Assembly: GCA_910575105.1 (NCBI GenBank)
Contig: CAJTDK010000028.1
Location: 1 to 38,539 of the forward strand
Source of the DNA: Lachnospiraceae bacterium
GTDB lineage: Bacteria; Bacillota; Clostridia; Lachnospirales; Lachnospiraceae
Length of the DNA: 38,539 nucleotides
Direction: 5' to 3'
Position numbers and translations under genes: made by a program. The notes below the pieces were generated by a model. It saw nothing but the letters and a program-made list of their open reading frames with translations, did no database searches and was not told the origin of the DNA. Below, one piece after another: positions 1 through 7,572 of the stretch. The stretch's first letter is position 1. Every line of letters begins with the position of its first letter.

Positions 1-39
1 AGGAATGTTGCAATTTATCAAGCGGTCTGTACATGGCAT
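1..39 (-). CDS. 5' end of an unidentified leftward gene (partial)
   Basis: The reverse strand has an ATG at 39-37 with GAGGAG five bases upstream, and the frame stays open for the 13 codons to the window edge (reads MPCTDRLINCNIP). A perfect TATAAT lies about 80 bases upstream on the same strand. Too little protein is visible to name a product. The call rests on ribosome binding site plus promoter only. Confidence 0.35.
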   Translation of the reverse strand, partial: MPCTDRLINCNIP

Positions 40-116
40 TTTAACTCCTCTGCAAGTATATTTTATAAGGTTATCTGCATGAAAAACGAATTCCAATGGT
101 TCATTACCTTGCATTT

Positions 117-122
117 ATTATA
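117..122 (-). promoter_or_regulatory. -10 element for the leftward gene at the window edge
   Basis: Reverse-strand TATAAT at 122-117. A -35 match is poor: TTACTG with a 19-base spacer is the best candidate. It faces the ATG at 39. Confidence 0.35.
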
Positions 123-195
123 CGCCTATTGAAAGAAAAATCAGTAAAATCAAGCATTTAAGACTTAATCAGCAGTCACTAAATATGTATTTTAT

Positions 196-459
196 GTGGA
201 GAGGATGTCCAAGGAACTGGCCGGCAGAGAGATAACAAAAGAGTTTCTTTTGACGTATCGGGACGGGTTGATGCAGAAGTATAAGCCGCAGACGGTAAAC
301 GGAAATATTTCGGCGATCAATGCTTTCCTGACTTTCTGTGGTCTGCCGGATATGAGGCTTAAGCTTCTCAAAGTGCAGCGCCAGGTATTTCTGGAGGAGG
401 AAAAGGAGCTGCCTAAGGAGGAATATACGCGGCTTTTTAATTCGAACGGTATTGATTAA
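196..459 (+). pseudogene. Tyrosine recombinase fragment (core-binding domain only)
   Basis: About 80 residues resemble the SAM-like N-terminal core-binding domain of XerC/D-type tyrosine recombinases: a helical stretch around TYRDGLMQKYKPQTVNGNIS, then FLTFCGL, then the conserved linker EEEKELPKEEYTRL. The catalytic domain (R-H-R-H-Y) is absent. Homology stops near 435, where the sequence meets the 3' end of a glycosyltransferase on the other strand. It is therefore a remnant and cannot be active. Such recombinases often flip promoters next to polysaccharide genes, so it may be the relic of an invertase for the switch at 3565-3866, but that link is speculative. GTG 196 or ATG 205 could have been a start; the upstream part seems lost. 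Confidence 0.55.
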
Positions 460-700
460 ATACATGATCTCTGACGGCAGAAAGTGTATCCGGCAGGGCA
501 TCTTCATCCCGGCATGTATAGACCAGATTTATCGCATGGAGCCGGACCGGCAGCTCCATCTGATGGTCATCTATATGTTCCCGGTATTTGGAAAGCCTGG
601 GGACAACGATTGTTCTTCTCCCGCGCTTTACGGCGTCAATGACCGTGCCGGCCCCGCCATGGGTGATCAGGATGCTCACGGTTTTTTGTGATCTTTCCGT
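437..700 (-). pseudogene. Glycosyltransferase C-terminal fragment (GT28/PssE-like)
   Basis: The reverse-strand frame contains ILITHGGAGTVIDAVKRGR followed by TIVVPRL and HIDDHQMEL. This is the nucleotide-sugar-binding signature of the GT28 C-terminal domain seen in PssE/Alg13-type polysaccharide glycosyltransferases. Only the C-terminal ~85 residues remain; the natural end is probably the TAA at 439-437. Upstream the frame runs into an unrelated membrane-protein remnant near 690, a deletion junction. It is part of the leftward polysaccharide-type block and is non-functional as it stands. Confidence 0.6.
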
Positions 701-1101
701 CAAGAATCTCAGAAAGGAGCTGCTTGACCTCTACATCTCTGATAAACTCAAATTCATTTTTCAGATCCTGAAAACTCCAGCCAGTCCTGCTGGAGCGGAA
801 ATCAGCGTTCCATTCTGCCTTTTCTGTCAGGTGCTCGGTAATATCATCTAAAGTATCGTCCATGACTTCGTCCATCTCCAGGTAATCATAGCCTTTTGTC
901 GAAATATCACTGACCGGGTTGGCTGCCTGTGAAGTATTGACATGGACTTTTCCGTAATAGAGCGCGTACTCCTGCAGAATCTGGTTAAGGATCTTGCGGG
1001 GATATTCCTTGCCGTTTTTGACTCCGCAGTTGAACGAAACAATATAGCGGGTCGGTATAAATTCGTAGTCCTTTTCTTCGTTTTCAAGCTTGGGTTTTAT
1101 T
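690..1101 (-). pseudogene. Chain-length-determinant-like fragment (second copy)
   Basis: A continuous reverse-strand frame without a usable start encodes about 135 residues, including IPTRYIVSFNCGVKNGKEYP, YDYLEMDEVMDDTLDDITEHL-like helices, and FEFIRDVEVKQLLSEILDGK. The middle matches the pattern of the neighbouring upstream protein (MEYLDVKDYLELQAAKLKDYL, then YEKLQNYIDVELERYGAFVLE), so the two appear paralogous. Both the N-terminal membrane part and the C-terminal part are missing. The 3' side fuses to the glycosyltransferase remnant. I infer a Wzz-like extracytoplasmic domain, but family assignment is tentative. Confidence 0.4.
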
Positions 1102-2524
1102 TTTTCTTCTTAAGATAGCTGCTTTGGATCCATCTGCACGTTTGCCATCACGCTCGCGGTAAAACGGATTCAACACTGCGAGTCCGCTAAGCGCGGCAGT
1201 AAAAAGGACCGTGCGCAGCAGGGAACGGACAGCGATGTCTCTGCCCGGCGGCGAGGTAAAGCTGACTTGCATGTAACCGTCCCGTTTTTCCTCGATATAT
1301 GTATCACACAGCGCCCTGCTCTGGTCAGCCAGATTGAGCAGTTCCGTTTTTAAGGCGTTGATCTGCTTGTCAGCCTGCTCACAGATGCTGGCAAAACCAT
1401 TGTTTTTCCCATCTGTGCAGAAGAGTAAGTATTATGCTCCATTTTCTCAACCAGCTCCGTGGCGGATGCAAGATACTCCTTTGCTTCATCCGCGAAGTAA
1501 TCTACGCCGACCTTTGTTCTTGACATGTAGAATTCCTAGTTCTCATCATAGGTGGGGATCAGGACAAAACGGGTCATAAATGCATTATAGTTATCGATTG
1601 CCTCTATGCGCACATCGTGAGCTGCCATATCTTTTTTGCGGGATGTCTCCAAAATATGGTTTGTATACTGCATTCTGGACTGATAGGTATCCTTGTTAGC
1701 GGAAAGCCCGTTTTCCAGAACAAAGGCTCCGTAACGCTCCAATTCAACATCGATATAGTTCTGGAGCTTTTCGTACAGTGAGGAGAAGGTTTTCTCGCTT
1801 TCTTCTGCGCGGTAGCTGTTGCTTTCGTTGCTGTTTCCAGGGAGGTAGTCCTTCAGCTTGGCCGCCTGCAGCTCCAGATAATCTTTTACATCCAGATATT
1901 CCATTCCCTCCAGGCTTTCAAAAGACAGATCCAGCACACTGTCATTCTCTGCGTAGTTGTGTGTAAAATATTCCCGGTACACATCAACTAGAAGATTCAG
2001 GACAGTCTTCGGGTCAGTATGGTACAAAGACACGCGTTCGGAGCAGTGGATCCAGTACTTCGTAGAAATCTTCAGGTCAGATTCCTTAGAGACATCCAGT
2101 TTTTCTGAATCCAGAGGGGTAGATATCGTCAAAAGTTCAGATGACTGTCCGGCGTTTAGCTTCAAGTTTCCGCGCTCGACTACTTTTTTAGGATCTCGTC
2201 GGAAAGAATATCAGATTCATTGAATCTGGTTTCATTGGGATTCTGTCCCTTTGCTGCTTCCTCATAGTTGAAAGCCATCAACATGTCCGGTGACCAGAGC
2301 TTGGTCAGCAGACGTCCGGTAAAACAAATCAGAAAGAACAACACTCCTGCCAGAGCAACCTTTCGCTTTTTGCCGGAAAGGCTTCCGATTCCATGTTTTA
2401 GTTCAGAGATCTGCAGCTTTGATTTCACCTTAAAAATGCGCCAGATCAAAACGATGTACAGACAGATTATGCATAGATTTAAAACTGGCCCGATCACACT
2501 TAACAAAATCATAACATCAATCAC
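1084..2524 (-). pseudogene. Membrane protein, polysaccharide chain-length-determinant-like (frameshifted)
   Basis: Three reverse-strand frames join into one plausible protein of about 470 residues. It has two N-terminal membrane segments (LLSVIGPVLNLCIICLYIVL and KVALAGVLFFLICFTGRLL), a long helical extracytoplasmic region, and a C-terminal membrane segment (LLRTVLFTAALSGLAVLNPF). The layout resembles Wzz-type proteins that set polysaccharide length. Three lesions are visible: a one-base loss in the T-run at 2184-2189 (A-run in the coding sense), an in-frame TAG near 1536-1538, and a frameshift near 1420. It lies 36 bp downstream of the phosphoesterase, probably in the same transcript. Translation could start at GTG 2524 or ATG 2512. 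Confidence 0.5.
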
Positions 2525-2560
2525 TCCTTTATTTTCCTGCTATTGCTGCGGGCTTCCCGA

Positions 2561-3460
2561 TTATTCCCGGGTATTGATATCGATGACAGCCAGCTCAGGC
2601 CTGTTGTTGATTCTGGGAAATCCACTGTGTCCATCCATTCCCCTGGAAATAAAAACAGTACTGGCCGGCAGGTCATACATCCCGCCGCTGTATTTGGGGA
2701 AAAATCCTGTATCCCCATGATATAAACCGCTAATCCCGGGTATACGGGCTACGCCTCCGTGGTAGTGTCCGCAGATACCCAGGTCAATCTCTGTATTTGC
2801 CAGTGCCTCGTAATAAAGCCCCGGGTAGTGGGAGATCAGCAGTTTAAATCCATCACTTTTTTCGTACTCCCTGATAAATTCCTTACCGTATTCGTCGTAG
2901 CCCTCAGGAGCTGTGGTCAGTCCTCCGATCTGGAAAAGTGTCCCGTGGATTGTTGCCGTTTCGGCCCGGTTGACCAGAACATGGGCGCCTCTGTCTGCGA
3001 GCTGTTGCTCAAGAGGGAGCTCCTTTTCATAGAGCAAATGATTCTCATGATTGCCGGGACTGTAGTAAACAGGGGCAATCTCTGTCAGCTTCTCACACAG
3101 GCTCAGGACGATGTTAACGTTGTCGTCATCCGCGTTGACCATGTCTCCCGCGATTGCGATCAGGTCAGACTTTAGATCTTTGATCTGTTCGGTCAGATTC
3201 AAGTTGTCTGGGTCGAATTCCCGGTTGTGGAGATCTGACAAGACCACAGGGCGGATAGCCTGAGTGTCTTCTATCTTTGGAGAGTACAGGTGGTAAAAGG
3301 TGGTCTCCAGCTCGTTGGAGAACAGGTATCTCCCGCAGAAGACCAATACAGCAATGAGGAGTACTGTCAGGAACGCCTGCTTGTGCCTGTCTTTCCGTAA
3401 GGGTTTGTCAATGGAAACGCTGGAAGCCTGCTGTTCCTTTTTTCGCTTATGTATATTCAT
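2561..3460 (-). CDS. Membrane-anchored metallophosphoesterase (YkuE/YaeI-like)
   Basis: The 299-residue protein has a cationic N-terminus, one membrane helix at about residues 29-47, and an extracytoplasmic calcineurin-like phosphoesterase domain. All metal-binding motifs are present: SDLH (D76, H78), GDMVN (D106), GNHEN (N137, H138), a SHYP histidine and GHYHGG. YkuE/YaeI-type members remove phosphate groups from lipid-linked or other phosphoesters at the membrane; the substrate here is unknown. The start at 3460 directly abuts AAGGAGG, which is unusually tight, so the true start may differ slightly. It is the first gene of the leftward block and is intact, whereas everything downstream is decayed. 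Its only obvious promoter source is the invertible segment upstream. Confidence 0.85.
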   Translation of the reverse strand: MNIHKRKKEQQASSVSIDKPLRKDRHKQAFLTVLLIAVLVFCGRYLFSNELETTFYHLYSPKIEDTQAIRPVVLSDLHNREFDPDNLNLTEQIKDLKSDLIAIAGDMVNADDDNVNIVLSLCEKLTEIAPVYYSPGNHENHLLYEKELPLEQQLADRGAHVLVNRAETATIHGTLFQIGGLTTAPEGYDEYGKEFIREYEKSDGFKLLISHYPGLYYEALANTEIDLGICGHYHGGVARIPGISGLYHGDTGFFPKYSGGMYDLPASTVFISRGMDGHSGFPRINNRPELAVIDINTRE

Positions 3461-3564
3461 CCTCCTTAAAACGGCTGCAATCTGTTGTTCAAAATATGTA
3501 ATGAATATATGCGGTTTTGTATAGAATATTTTTTGCGGTCTGCATATATTGATTATACGGCTGG

Positions 3565-3588
3565 CCACGGAATAAACATTCTGTGGTA
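3565..3588 (+). repeat. Inverted repeat, left crossover site of the invertible segment
   Basis: This 24-bp repeat matches the reverse complement of 3843-3866 at 22 of 24 positions. It has arm-spacer-arm form: CCACGGA, spacer ATAAACAT, TCTGTGG. The arms are imperfect (6 of 7 pairs). The spacer matches that of the right site in inverted orientation at 7 of 8 bases. Confidence 0.75.
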
Positions 3589-3781
3589 GTACCTACGGAC
3601 TGCAATGCCCGGACGGCATGGTAAAAAAAGAGCTCCGGCCTGCATAAACCGAAGTAATAAGGGGAACGCAAAATAAGCCTGCAGATATTTATACATATAT
3701 ATTCAGGCTTGTTCACTGTATGGTAAAAAATGGATGATTAAAGTAAAATGCTAAATAAACGCTTAAATATTTGTATTATCA

Positions 3782-3810
3782 TTGATTTTTTTTCGTCAAA
3801 AAGATATAAT
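3782..3810 (+). promoter_or_regulatory. Consensus sigma-A promoter inside the invertible segment
   Basis: TTGATT at 3782-3787, a 17-base spacer, and TATAAT at 3805-3810. This is the best promoter match I found in the left half. The transcript would start near 3817, cross the right crossover site (a hairpin-forming palindrome), and reach the GH3 lipoprotein ATG at 3978. Confidence 0.8.
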
Positions 3811-3842
3811 CAACATATATGCAGGTATATGCTTTTCAGAAA

Positions 3843-3866
3843 TACCACAGAGTGTTTATTCTGTGG
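3843..3866 (-). repeat. Inverted repeat, right crossover site of the invertible segment
   Basis: Partner of 3565-3588. Here the arms are a perfect 10-bp inverted pair (ATACCACAGA at 3842-3851 and TCTGTGGTAT at 3860-3869) around the 8-base spacer GTGTTTAT. This is the textbook geometry of a tyrosine-recombinase core site. Confidence 0.75.
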
Positions 3867-3977
3867 TATAGAAGTACTAGCTGCATATTTATGATGAATA
3901 ATTATGCAGCAGGATAATGGGCGGATAGCCTTATCTATGTATAAGCGCAAGGAGGCTTAAGGAAGGAGCGCAGGTCA

Positions 3978-5237
3978 ATGAAGCATAAGCTGGCAGTGAT
4001 TCTGATCTTGATCTTAGTGGTGAGCATAACAGCCGCCTGCCGGGTAAAGGCAGGAGACGATACCGATACCCGTAAGGAGGAGAAAAGTTCGCAGGATAAG
4101 CCGGACGTAAAGCCTCGCAATAGCACTGGAAAGGGTGAAGAAGATATTAGCAGAGAAGACAGTCTGGAAGAATCTGTCGGAGAATATATGGAACGGATGA
4201 CGGTGGAGGAGAAAGCGGCACAGCTTTTTATCATTCTACCGGAGGCATTGATGAAGGATGCAGGGACGGTTACGGCAGCCGGGGAGACTACACGGAAGGC
4301 AGTCGGCCAGATACCGGTAGGCGGCTTCATTTATCTGGATGATAATCTTAAGTCCCGCGATCAGGTAAAGACGATGCTCGAGAAGGTGCAGACATACAGC
4401 ATGGAGAGGACAGGACTTCCCATGCTTCTGTGTGTGGATGAAGAAGGCGGTGCCATAGCGCGTATCGCAAACTCCGGCCGGTTCGACGTACCGCAGATGG
4501 AAGATATGTCTGTGATCGGGGCGCGTGGAGATACAGACGAAGCCGGGAAGGCTGGCAGGACGATAGGGACTTACCTGAGTGATCTGGGCTTTAACGTAGA
4601 CTTTGCACCGGTTGCCGATGTGCTGACGAACCAGGAGAACCAGGTGGTGAGAAGGAGAGCCTTTGGCTCTGAGCCCGGGCTGGTGGCCGCTATGGCGGCA
4701 GCAGTTGCCGGCGGACTGCAGGAGCAGGGCGTATGCGCTGTCTATAAGCATTTTCCTGGACATGGAAGCACGGCCGCCGATACCCACGAGGGATATGCGT
4801 ATGTCGATAAGGACATAGAAGAACTGAAGAGTCAGGATCTGGTGCCCTTTCAGGAAGCGGCAGACAGCGGGGCAGAGATGATTATGGTCGGCCACATCTC
4901 ATTGCCGAAGGTAACGGGAGATGATACGCCGGCATCGATGTCCCGGGAGATCATCACTGGCCTTTTAAGGACGCAGATGGAATATGATGGTATAGTCGTC
5001 ACTGACGCATTGAATATGGGGGCGGTAACTAAGCAGTATACCTCCTCACAGGCAGCAGTACAGACGATCCTGGCAGGCAGCGATCTGGTGCTGATGCCGG
5101 ATAATTTTGAAGAAGCATATCAGGGTGTACTGGATGCAGTGGAGAAAGGGACGATTTCAAAAGAAAGGCTGGATGAATCCGTAAGGCGGATCCTCAGGAT
5201 GAAGATTTCTATGACGAAAGAAAAGGAAATGAAGTAA
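3978..5237 (+). CDS. GH3 family beta-N-acetylhexosaminidase lipoprotein (NagZ-like)
   Basis: The 419-residue protein starts with a lipoprotein signal (hydrophobic stretch, SITAAC, lipidated Cys21), so it should be anchored outside the membrane. A charged linker to about residue 70 precedes a single GH3 catalytic domain. The NagZ signature KHFPGHG (257-263) followed by DTH (268-270) gives the His-Asp dyad, and the likely nucleophile is D343 in VTDALNMG. Such enzymes remove N-acetylglucosamine from peptidoglycan or glycans; here the likely role is trimming of wall or surface glycan where pili are assembled. It is the first gene after the promoter switch. A GGAAGGAG sequence precedes the start. 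The next gene follows after 15 bp, suggesting co-transcription. Confidence 0.9.
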   Translation: MKHKLAVILILILVVSITAACRVKAGDDTDTRKEEKSSQDKPDVKPRNSTGKGEEDISREDSLEESVGEYMERMTVEEKAAQLFIILPEALMKDAGTVTAAGETTRKAVGQIPVGGFIYLDDNLKSRDQVKTMLEKVQTYSMERTGLPMLLCVDEEGGAIARIANSGRFDVPQMEDMSVIGARGDTDEAGKAGRTIGTYLSDLGFNVDFAPVADVLTNQENQVVRRRAFGSEPGLVAAMAAAVAGGLQEQGVCAVYKHFPGHGSTAADTHEGYAYVDKDIEELKSQDLVPFQEAADSGAEMIMVGHISLPKVTGDDTPASMSREIITGLLRTQMEYDGIVVTDALNMGAVTKQYTSSQAAVQTILAGSDLVLMPDNFEEAYQGVLDAVEKGTISKERLDESVRRILRMKISMTKEKEMK

Positions 5238-5252
5238 AAAGAGGCCTTAATT

Positions 5253-6311
5253 ATGACAGAAAAAGAATTTCGTAAGCTGAAGACGCTGGACCTTATACAG
5301 ATCTTGCTGAGACAGAGCGCTGAAGTTGCAGAGCAGCAGAAGGATCTGGACGGGATGAGCGCACAGTTGGAATTACTTTTGGAAGAAAATGAGATTATAA
5401 AGGCGAAGCTTGACGACAGGGACGCCATGACTGAAGTGATAAAGAAAAATCTTGATGAGAGTGACGAATGTATCCGCGTACTGGAAGAGGAAGTGAAGAA
5501 CCTTTATTCCGACAGGCAGATCACGCTGAAGGAGACAGGATCTCTCGTGCAGGCTGCGCTGGAACTGAATAAGATCTTCGAGCTGGCACAAAGGGAGGCA
5601 GAACAGTATATATATAATGTAGAAAGAAGGATCGGCGGAAGACGGTTCAAAGCCTTAGGCATAATGGAGGAGTTCGAAGAGCTGCGGCAGTTAGAGAGAG
5701 CCATCACGCCCGTCACGCAGCCGCAGATGGTACAGCCGGCAGCCGGGGGAAGACCGGCCGTCAAACCGGTAACCGCAAAAGGGAAGCTTACAGAGCCAAT
5801 TATGGCAGAAAGACAAAGCTGTCCGGCAGAACCGATGATCGAAAAGGAACTGGTTATAGAGCCTATCGTCAGTGAGGAGCCGGCAGCAGAATCGGTAATA
5901 GATAGAGATATAGATATAGATATAGACAGAGATAAAGAAATGATGGATATAGACTCCCTGGAAGAACCAGAGGAGGGATCAATAGAAGAAGACAACGGAC
6001 TCCTAAGGCCGGATGATTTCAAAAAGCTGCTGGAGCAAGAAAGCCCGCAAAGCAGCCGGCCGGTATCTGAAGGGCCAGAGCCGCCGTGGAAGCGGGCAGC
6101 GTTGCAGGAGCAGTCCCCGGAGCCGCCGTGGAAGCAGCAGGAAGCGCCGCCGTGGCCGGAACTGCCGCAGAAGCCGGCACCGGCAGCGCAGTCAGGACAG
6201 ACACCGCAGCCTAACCAGGCAGTTCAGCCAGAGCCGGGACCGGAGCCGCCGCAGAAGCCGGCACCATCGCGGCCAAAAGGCTTATTCGGCATTTTCAGGA
6301 GAAAGAGGTAG
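5253..6311 (+). CDS. Coiled-coil protein with Pro/Glu-rich tail, first paralogue
   Basis: The 352-residue protein has no signal peptide. Residues 1-150 are heptad-rich coiled coil, including KTLDLIQILLRQSAEVAEQQ and a conserved segment AALELNKIFELAQREAEQYI. Residues ~160-250 are acidic, and ~255-340 are Pro/Gln/Glu rich (repeats around PEPPWK and PQKPAP), ending in a basic tail (FGIFRRKR). It is clearly related to the protein at 6495-6941, which shares both coiled-coil blocks. A cytoplasmic or membrane-proximal scaffold for the surface apparatus is possible, but I do not recognise a defined function. Relatives may be mis-annotated as DNA repair proteins. Confidence 0.8.
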   Translation: MTEKEFRKLKTLDLIQILLRQSAEVAEQQKDLDGMSAQLELLLEENEIIKAKLDDRDAMTEVIKKNLDESDECIRVLEEEVKNLYSDRQITLKETGSLVQAALELNKIFELAQREAEQYIYNVERRIGGRRFKALGIMEEFEELRQLERAITPVTQPQMVQPAAGGRPAVKPVTAKGKLTEPIMAERQSCPAEPMIEKELVIEPIVSEEPAAESVIDRDIDIDIDRDKEMMDIDSLEEPEEGSIEEDNGLLRPDDFKKLLEQESPQSSRPVSEGPEPPWKRAALQEQSPEPPWKQQEAPPWPELPQKPAPAAQSGQTPQPNQAVQPEPGPEPPQKPAPSRPKGLFGIFRRKR

Positions 6312-6356
6312 ATGAAAGTAAGTTGATTTTGAACATAATGCAAGAGAATAAAATAA

Positions 6357-6419
6357 TTTAAAAACGACCTGTTTTTTAAAGATTTTTGACGCATCTTTTG
6401 ACTGCCGCTCTGTTATACT
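6357..6419 (+). promoter_or_regulatory. AT hairpin plus extended -10 promoter before the second coiled-coil gene
   Basis: TTTAAAAA at 6357-6364 and TTTTTAAA at 6373-6380 can form a weak hairpin, possibly a soft terminator for the upstream genes. An extended -10 follows (TG at 6411-6412, TATACT at 6414-6419). No -35 box is well placed: TTGACG sits 22 bases and TTGACT 10 bases upstream. This could allow expression of signal peptidase and adhesin independently of the upstream switch. Confidence 0.45.
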
Positions 6420-6494
6420 TTTAGCAAGCTGGGATACATGCAGCAAAAAGCAGCCAGGCAGTTCTTAAGACAGGATTCGGAAGAGGGGCTTGGC

Positions 6495-6941
6495 ATGACT
6501 GTAAAAGAATTACAAAAACTAGAAAGGCAGGATCTTCTTCTGCTGCTGGTGGAGCAGAGTAGGGAAGCAAAACAGCTCAAGGAGGAGCAGGAAACGAAAA
6601 AAATTGAGCTTCTTAGGGTAGAAGAAAGCAATATACGCTTGCAGGCCAAAGTAAGCGAGAAGGACGCCCAGATCGAGCGGCTGACCGGAAGGCTTAACGG
6701 TAAGAAGGAAAGGATCAAAGAACTGGAAGAACAGATAGAAGCATGGCATTCGAACCGGCAGGCCGGGATGGAAAATGCAAGAAATGTTGCAGAAGCGGCA
6801 CTGAGGCTCAACGGCATCGCCGAGGCAGCACAGAAGGCGGCAGACCAGTACCTGTTCAATATCAGACAGAGATGCGAAAGACAGGTGGCGGCCATAGACG
6901 GGCAGCCGGACGTCGGAAGTATAGGAGGATCTGAAGGATAA
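6495..6941 (+). CDS. Coiled-coil protein, second paralogue
   Basis: 148 residues, almost entirely coiled coil (LQKLERQDLLLLLVEQSREA, a long KVSEKDAQIERLTGRLNGKK-type stretch, then ARNVAEAALRLNGIAEAAQK). It matches the first 150 residues of the upstream paralogue in order and spacing, but lacks the acidic and proline-rich tail. I chose ATG 6495, preceded by GAGGGG, rather than 6438, because 6438 lies only about 12 bases after the predicted transcription start and alignment to the paralogue begins at MTVKEL. Its stop overlaps the start of signal peptidase I by one base, so the two are translationally coupled. Function unknown; probably accessory to surface assembly. Confidence 0.75.
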   Translation: MTVKELQKLERQDLLLLLVEQSREAKQLKEEQETKKIELLRVEESNIRLQAKVSEKDAQIERLTGRLNGKKERIKELEEQIEAWHSNRQAGMENARNVAEAALRLNGIAEAAQKAADQYLFNIRQRCERQVAAIDGQPDVGSIGGSEG

Positions 6942-7540
6942 TGGCGAATAAGGATGCACAGAGCCAAAAGGAGCTGGAAGTTCCCAGTCTGGAGATGCTG
7001 GAAGCAGAGCTGAAGCGGGAGCAGTACAAGAGAAGCTACGGCAGAGTGCTGAAAAGTACAGTATTTTCGCTGCTGGTAGTTGCCGCGGTCGCAGCTTTGA
7101 TCGCAGTACTGCTGCTTCCGGTATTGCAGATCAGCGGGACGTCCATGACAGAGACGCTGCAGGATCGGGATATCGTGGTGGCGCTTAACAGCACAAAATA
7201 TAAGACCGGGGATGTCATCGCATTCTACTATAACAACAACATCCTGATCAAGCGGGTGATAGCCGGCCCGGGCGACTGGGTGAATATAGATGAGGAAGGC
7301 AATGTATTTGTGAACGAGGTGAAGCTCGATGAGCCTTACGTCAAGGAAAAGGCGCTGGGAGAGTGCAACATCGAGCTTCCATATCAGGTCCCCGATAAGA
7401 AGTGCTTTGTGATGGGGGACCACCGCTCTACAAGTATAGACAGCCGCAACTCAACAGTTGGCTGCATAGAAAATGATGCGGTCATCGGGCGGATACTGAT
7501 CCGCGTCTGGCCGCTTTCAGGAATTGGATTCATAAAATAA
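6941..7540 (+). CDS. lepB: Signal peptidase I (Ser-Lys type)
   Basis: The 199-residue protein has an N-terminal cytoplasmic coiled segment, one membrane helix (about residues 41-62), and an extracytoplasmic S26 peptidase domain. Catalytic residues are visible: Ser68 in SGTSM and Lys104 in LIKRVIAG. The GDHR..SIDSR box near the C-terminus is present. It removes signal peptides from secreted proteins; its place directly before the adhesin and pilin genes suggests it is dedicated to them, as in Gram-positive pilus islands that carry their own SipA/LepB. Translation is coupled to the upstream gene by a one-base overlap. Confidence 0.93.
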   Translation: MANKDAQSQKELEVPSLEMLEAELKREQYKRSYGRVLKSTVFSLLVVAAVAALIAVLLLPVLQISGTSMTETLQDRDIVVALNSTKYKTGDVIAFYYNNNILIKRVIAGPGDWVNIDEEGNVFVNEVKLDEPYVKEKALGECNIELPYQVPDKKCFVMGDHRSTSIDSRNSTVGCIENDAVIGRILIRVWPLSGIGFIK

Positions 7541-7572
7541 ATCGATGTAGATAAAAGAAGGGAGGCTGCATT

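Larger units (their letters stand above)
3565..3866. other. Putative invertible promoter segment (phase switch)
   Basis: A 254-bp spacer is bounded by two inverted 24-bp sites, each shaped like a tyrosine-recombinase crossover site. It contains one strong promoter near its right end (3782-3810), reading outward to the right. It sits between a leftward operon starting at 3460 and a rightward operon starting at 3978. In the present orientation it should drive the rightward genes; after inversion the same promoter would face the phosphoesterase. I see no gene inside. No complete invertase gene is present in the window. Confidence 0.7.

Noticed and set aside
4236-4895. 219-codon reverse-strand ORF
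   Set aside because: It lies fully opposite the intact GH3 gene, has no ribosome site, and reads as antisense shadow.
6013-6315. Arg/Ser-rich protein in a second forward frame
   Set aside because: It is the shifted frame of the Pro/Glu-rich tail of the coiled-coil gene; composition explains it.
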